This document shows, in pieces, positions 60,440 to 64,000 of a stretch of DNA of 64,000 nucleotides. The DNA lies in the NCBI RefSeq assembly GCF_014640155.1, contig NZ_BMGK01000005.1, positions 186,001-250,000 of the forward strand, written 5' to 3'. The notes under the pieces are model-generated. The model did no database searches. It was not told where the DNA came from and saw only the letters and a program-made list of their open reading frames with translations. A program made the translations under genes and the position numbers. Position 1 is the stretch's first letter; every line of letters begins with the position of its first letter. This stretch comes from Planktosalinus lacus. Lineage in GTDB: Bacteria; Bacteroidota; Bacteroidia; Flavobacteriales; Flavobacteriaceae.

Positions 60440-61267
60440 TTAATCGTGTAACACAAAAAAGGGCACTTTGCTTTGGTAAGTGGTGGCATTGTTTTTTGAG
60501 CTGAAAAACAATTGCTGGAAGAAATGAATGTTTTTTGCCACCATCGCAATCATTTTGATTTTGTGTTTATCAATACACTCCTGAATGGCAACGTCAAGGT
60601 TTTTATTGGTCACGGTATGAAATTCATGCTTGTTATCAGAAAAGTAATCTTCAAGCAACTCTTTGTTTTGGAGCATTTCACCCAACACCTTTTCATCAGA
60701 CTTTGCTAGATGAAATACATGTAGCTTAGACTCAGATAAATCAATGATATCAGAAATGGTTTCCAGTATTTTGGGACCAAAAAAGATACTGTAATCTGTG
60801 GGTAACGCCAGATGGTCAATTCGGGAGAACTGAGCTTTTTCAGGAATCACCAATGTGGAGCATTTCACTTTGTTGATCACATCGGCTGTATTTGACCCAA
60901 CAGCTAATTTTTTTATCCCACTGCTACCTTTTGTTCCCATCACAATCAGGTCAATGTGCTTGTCTTCAACTTCATTTCTGATAGCTTCTATAATGTTCCC
61001 TTTTGCGGTTAATGTGAAAAATAGATGCTTGCCTTTTAGAGACGAAGCTTCAATCTTTTCAACCAGAGCGTGTAACTTATTCTTTATTTCAATATCTGAA
61101 GCAATCGGGATTACCTTAGTGGCAGCAATTTTTCTGGAAGCACCATTTAGTTCATTTACATGCAACAGATAAAAAGTACATTTACACTCCTTGAAAAAGG
61201 AAAGTGCATATACAATCGCATTCCACGAGTTGTGGGAAAAATCTGTTGGAATTAAAATATTTGTCAT
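60440..61267 (-). CDS. Universal stress protein, tandem domains
   Basis: 275 residues from ATG 61267 (MTNILIPTDFSHNSWNAIVYAL); an ATG nine bases earlier is possible. The first UspA domain (about 1-145) has the ATP-binding motif VMGTKGSSGIKKLAVGSNTADVI and STLVIPEKA. The second (about 150-275) is more degenerate and lacks a clear G-x2-G-x9-G-S/T motif. Tandem USPs are common in Bacteroidetes. Role in stress survival is inferred from the family. Confidence 0.88.
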   Translation of the reverse strand: MTNILIPTDFSHNSWNAIVYALSFFKECKCTFYLLHVNELNGASRKIAATKVIPIASDIEIKNKLHALVEKIEASSLKGKHLFFTLTAKGNIIEAIRNEVEDKHIDLIVMGTKGSSGIKKLAVGSNTADVINKVKCSTLVIPEKAQFSRIDHLALPTDYSIFFGPKILETISDIIDLSESKLHVFHLAKSDEKVLGEMLQNKELLEDYFSDNKHEFHTVTNKNLDVAIQECIDKHKIKMIAMVAKNIHFFQQLFFSSKNNATTYQSKVPFFVLHD

Positions 61268-61425
61268 GCTCCCCATGTTCTATTGAGAGGCAAATGTATA
61301 CCTAAAACCCACATTAGAAAATGACAATTATCATACTGGCACAATTGCTTGATTTGTTAACAATTTTTAAGTGGGGGAGTTCGGCATTCTTTTTGTTTTT
61401 AAGTACCTTTGAAAATTAATATAGT

Positions 61426-61716
61426 ATGGGAATTTTTAAAACACGCAGCAATAAAAAATTTAATTACGAACCCCGTTATTACAAAAGTGATAAGGAGGGA
61501 AGTCCCTATCAGATGGAGCGAAAGTTTGACCAGTTTCGCAAAGCAACCGGGGACACCAAAGGCTTAAAGGCAAAATTTACCAACGCCTGGGACGACTATA
61601 AAAACAATTCTGATAAAAAAACCAATAAAATTATTTTCATTATAGCGTTCATTTTAATTCTCATTTTTCTATTTATAATCGATTTTGATCTCTCTATCTT
61701 TAAGAAGCCCTTATAA
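61426..61716 (+). CDS. Small membrane protein next to mutL
   Basis: 96 residues. The N-terminal part is basic and polar (FNYEPRYYKSDKEGSP, MERKFDQFRKATGDTKG), with a single C-terminal membrane segment (IIFIIAFILILIFLFIIDF). It is conserved before mutL in flavobacteria and often carries the label riboflavin synthase subunit beta, which the sequence does not support. Its stop codon is immediately followed by the mutL ATG, so the two are cotranscribed and coupled. Function unknown. Confidence 0.78.
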   Translation: MGIFKTRSNKKFNYEPRYYKSDKEGSPYQMERKFDQFRKATGDTKGLKAKFTNAWDDYKNNSDKKTNKIIFIIAFILILIFLFIIDFDLSIFKKPL

Positions 61717-63570
61717 ATGGCAGACAGAATAAAGCTTTTACCTGACCATGTTGCAAACCAGATAGCCGCCGGAGAGGTCGTTCAAAGGCCGGCTTCAGTG
61801 GTGAAAGAACTGCTCGAAAACGCCATCGATGCCGAAGCCTCCCATATAAAACTCCTGATTAAAGATGCCGGCAAAACACTGGTTCAAGTGATTGATGACG
61901 GTGATGGCATGAGCACAACCGATGCCAGGCTGAGCTTTGAACGCCACGCAACTTCCAAAATTAAAACCGCAGAAGACTTATTTCAACTCCACACCAAAGG
62001 GTTTAGAGGAGAAGCATTGGCTTCAATTGCGGCAGTGTCTCACGTCGAACTCAAAACCAAAACAACTTCTGATGAGGTGGGAACGCTCATTCGTATTGAA
62101 GGGAGTGAAGTGGTTGAACAGGAAGTAACGGTCACTCCAAAAGGAACATCGGTAGCAGTGAAAAACCTGTTTTTTAATATCCCGGCACGGCGCAACTTCC
62201 TGAAATCAAATACGGTAGAAACCCGCCACATTATTGATGAATTCCACAGGGTGTCCCTGGCACATCCGGGTGTGGCTTTTAGCATGTTTAATAACGGAGC
62301 CGAAGTATTTCAGTTACCAATATCAAATTTACGCCAACGCATCGTCGCCATTTTCGGGCCCAAAACCAACGAAAAATTGGTTCCGGTAAAGGAAGATACA
62401 CCTGTGGTTAAAATGGAGGGTTTTGTATTAAAACCTGAATTTGCTAAAAAGAGCAGGGGAGACCAGTTCTTTTTTGTCAACAACCGCTTTATTAAAAACG
62501 GCTATCTTCATCACGCCGTGCTTGCAGCCTTTGAAGGATTGCTTAAAGAGGGCTCACAACCCGGCTATTTTTTATTTCTTGAAGTGGATACAAAATCAAT
62601 CGATATCAACATTCACCCCACCAAAACCGAAGTGAAGTTTGATGACGAGCACACCTTGTATGCAATGTTGAGGTCGGCTGTAAAACATAGTTTGGGACAG
62701 TTTAGCGTAACACCGGTACTTGATTTTGAGAGGGATAAAAACCTCGATACACCCTACGATTACAAAAACAAACCGGTGGGAATACCTCAAATTGAAGTCG
62801 ATAAAAACTTCAACCCCTTTAAAGAGTCAGAACCCGGACAAAAAAATATCACATTTCCTTTTAAGCGGGATAAAACTCAAAATTGGGAAAGCCTATATTC
62901 CGGATTGCAACAACAAAAGAACCTTCAGGAAAATACAGTCAACCTGGATGAAATTGAATTTGAAAGTGAAGTGGTTACAGGCTCCCTGTTTTCAGAATCT
63001 GCGGCAGAATCAGGTCAAAATACCTTTCAATTGCATAACAAATACCTGATAACGAACGTTAAAAGTGGGATGCTCATCATACATCAACAAAGAGCACACG
63101 AACGGGTTTTATATGAAGAGCTTTTGAAAAACATAACTGTTCAGGAAGCCGTAAGCCAGCAATTGTTGTTTCCAATGGAATTAACCTTTTCAAAAAAAGA
63201 TGTGGCCTTGCTTCACAGTGTTCGAGAGCAACTTGAATTCACCGGGTTTTCTTTTGAAAGTTTCGGGGATGATACTATAAAAGTAAAAGGAATACCAACA
63301 GCAACCACAGAGTCGGGTGTTCAAATCATTATGGATAACCTTTTGGACGACCTCAACAATGAAGTGCCCGATACCGGCTTTAGTCAAAATGACCTGCTGG
63401 CAAGATCCATGGCAAGCTCACTGGCGGTAAAAACCGGAACGCCAATGGGAAAAGAACAACAGGAACATTTGGTGAACAGTTTGTTTGCCTGTAAAGAGCC
63501 CTCCGTTTCGCCAAAAAATAAAGAGGTTTTTATTACCATTCCACTGACAGATTTAGATAAAAAATTTTAA
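61717..63570 (+). CDS. mutL: DNA mismatch repair protein MutL
   Basis: GHKL ATPase that links MutS mismatch recognition to strand removal. 617 residues. N-terminal ATPase: IAAGEVVQRPASVVKELLENAIDA, VIDDGDGMS, KGFRGEALASIAAV and TKGTSVAVKNLFFNIPARRNFL-type motifs. Transducer domain IDINIHPTKTEVKF. C-terminal domain at about 435-617 (LHNKYLITNVKSGMLIIHQQRAHERVLYEEL). In place of the endonuclease DQHA(X)2E(X)4E motif it has HQQRAHERVLYEE, which keeps a related pattern but with Gln-Arg for His-Ala order, so endonuclease activity is uncertain. Confidence 0.94.
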   Translation: MADRIKLLPDHVANQIAAGEVVQRPASVVKELLENAIDAEASHIKLLIKDAGKTLVQVIDDGDGMSTTDARLSFERHATSKIKTAEDLFQLHTKGFRGEALASIAAVSHVELKTKTTSDEVGTLIRIEGSEVVEQEVTVTPKGTSVAVKNLFFNIPARRNFLKSNTVETRHIIDEFHRVSLAHPGVAFSMFNNGAEVFQLPISNLRQRIVAIFGPKTNEKLVPVKEDTPVVKMEGFVLKPEFAKKSRGDQFFFVNNRFIKNGYLHHAVLAAFEGLLKEGSQPGYFLFLEVDTKSIDINIHPTKTEVKFDDEHTLYAMLRSAVKHSLGQFSVTPVLDFERDKNLDTPYDYKNKPVGIPQIEVDKNFNPFKESEPGQKNITFPFKRDKTQNWESLYSGLQQQKNLQENTVNLDEIEFESEVVTGSLFSESAAESGQNTFQLHNKYLITNVKSGMLIIHQQRAHERVLYEELLKNITVQEAVSQQLLFPMELTFSKKDVALLHSVREQLEFTGFSFESFGDDTIKVKGIPTATTESGVQIIMDNLLDDLNNEVPDTGFSQNDLLARSMASSLAVKTGTPMGKEQQEHLVNSLFACKEPSVSPKNKEVFITIPLTDLDKKF

Positions 63571-63612
63571 ACAAACACGTGTCAATAATTAATTTTAGTA
63601 CAATAAAACACT

Positions 63613-64000
63613 ATGGGTAGGATTACAGAAACCGTCAAAGTACTGCTGATAATAAACATTCTCTTTTTTGTAGGGTCCATGTCATTGGGCGATGAAGCTT
63701 ACCGTCTCTTTGCTTTGTACTTTTATGAAAACCCCAACTTTGAAATGTGGCAGCCCCTCACACATATGTTTATGCACGGTGGGTTTACACACATACTTTT
63801 TAATATGTATGCATTGTGGGCTTTTGGTGGTCCCTTGGAAGAATTGTGGGGAAGAAACAAGTTTATATTCTTTTACTTTTCTGCGGGTCTTGGGGCAGCG
63901 CTGATTCACACTTTGGTAAATTATTATAATTTTCAATCAGCTTATGACGCCATGCTTCAAGCCGGTTTAAGTCCCGCCGAAATTCAAAACATGCTTTCTA
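63613..64000 (+). CDS. Rhomboid-family intramembrane protease, 3' end outside window
   Basis: Translated by hand from ATG 63613: MGRITETVKVLLIINILFFV and on to the window end (129 codons). WQPLTHMFMHGGFTHILFNM is the rhomboid signature with the conserved His and Asn, followed by YALWAFGGPLEELWGRNKF. The catalytic Ser (GxSG) and His lie beyond the edge. A loop after the second helix (YNFQSAYDAMLQAGLSPAEIQ) is an insertion typical of the longer Bacteroidetes rhomboids. It lies 42 bp after mutL on the same strand. Confidence 0.88.
   Translation, partial: MGRITETVKVLLIINILFFVGSMSLGDEAYRLFALYFYENPNFEMWQPLTHMFMHGGFTHILFNMYALWAFGGPLEELWGRNKFIFFYFSAGLGAALIHTLVNYYNFQSAYDAMLQAGLSPAEIQNMLS

Overview
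The window looks like chromosomal DNA of a marine-type flavobacterium (Bacteroidetes, probably Flavobacteriaceae). The evidence is AT-rich DNA, promoter -7 boxes of the TAnnTTTG type, gliding genes gldF and gldG, a type IX secretion C-terminal domain, a FecA-like TonB-dependent receptor, PorT-type outer-membrane barrels, BspA-like repeat lipoproteins, a DUF3276 (PUR-alpha) protein and the long Bacteroidetes form of NusB. I saw no rRNA, tRNA, insertion sequence, prophage or CRISPR array. Both window ends cut genes: an ArsC-family protein at the left and a rhomboid protease at the right.

Layout. 1-11975: ArsC-like fragment, prfB with its programmed +1 frameshift, threonine aldolase, TonB receptor, M1 peptidase, a type IX secreted protein, guaB, and a XerC/D recombinase. 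12123-14546: four small outer-membrane barrels in an alternating A-B-A-B order, the first three each with its own -7 box. 14559-24288: aroQ, a thioredoxin-like protein, two small genes (one CsaA-like), an M14 peptidase, a PUR protein, an ABC exporter, leucine dehydrogenase, nusB, a DUF1573 lipoprotein and yajC. 24368-30882: a TauE/SafE transporter and molybdenum-cofactor genes mobA (-) and moaA-moeA-moaD-moeB/rhodanese-moaE-moaCB (+). 30904-37460: pepT and three tandem BspA-like lipoprotein genes built from 24-residue (72-bp) units. 37667-39715: arsenic operon arsR, arsC-like phosphatase, acr3, with a dyad operator. 39790-42616: a PepSY-like/DUF2490 pair and mnmE.

42739-53855 is a dense signalling island. 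It holds an 8-PAS CHASE histidine kinase, a receiver-PAS kinase with the same type of core, and a LuxR-type regulator. After an 866-bp non-coding gap come receiver-only protein, PAS-only protein, receiver-only protein, a kinase with a pseudo-receiver (acceptor Asp replaced by Glu), and a third receiver. The non-coding gap holds what I consider the best novelty candidate. Two long-stem hairpins have different stem sequences but a shared terminal-loop sequence (about 45-49 nt, with GATATAGGGAAAAA). Each is preceded by a smaller hairpin whose loop carries CATCCCCAA, so the arrangement is a duplicated two-RNA module on the + strand.

53910-64000: a DUF4870 membrane protein, dnaN, gldG-gldF, rfbC-rfbD, an acidic lipoprotein, a tandem universal stress protein, a small membrane protein directly before mutL, and a truncated rhomboid gene.

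All calls come from reading motifs, gene order and base pairing by eye; no database search or folding program was run.
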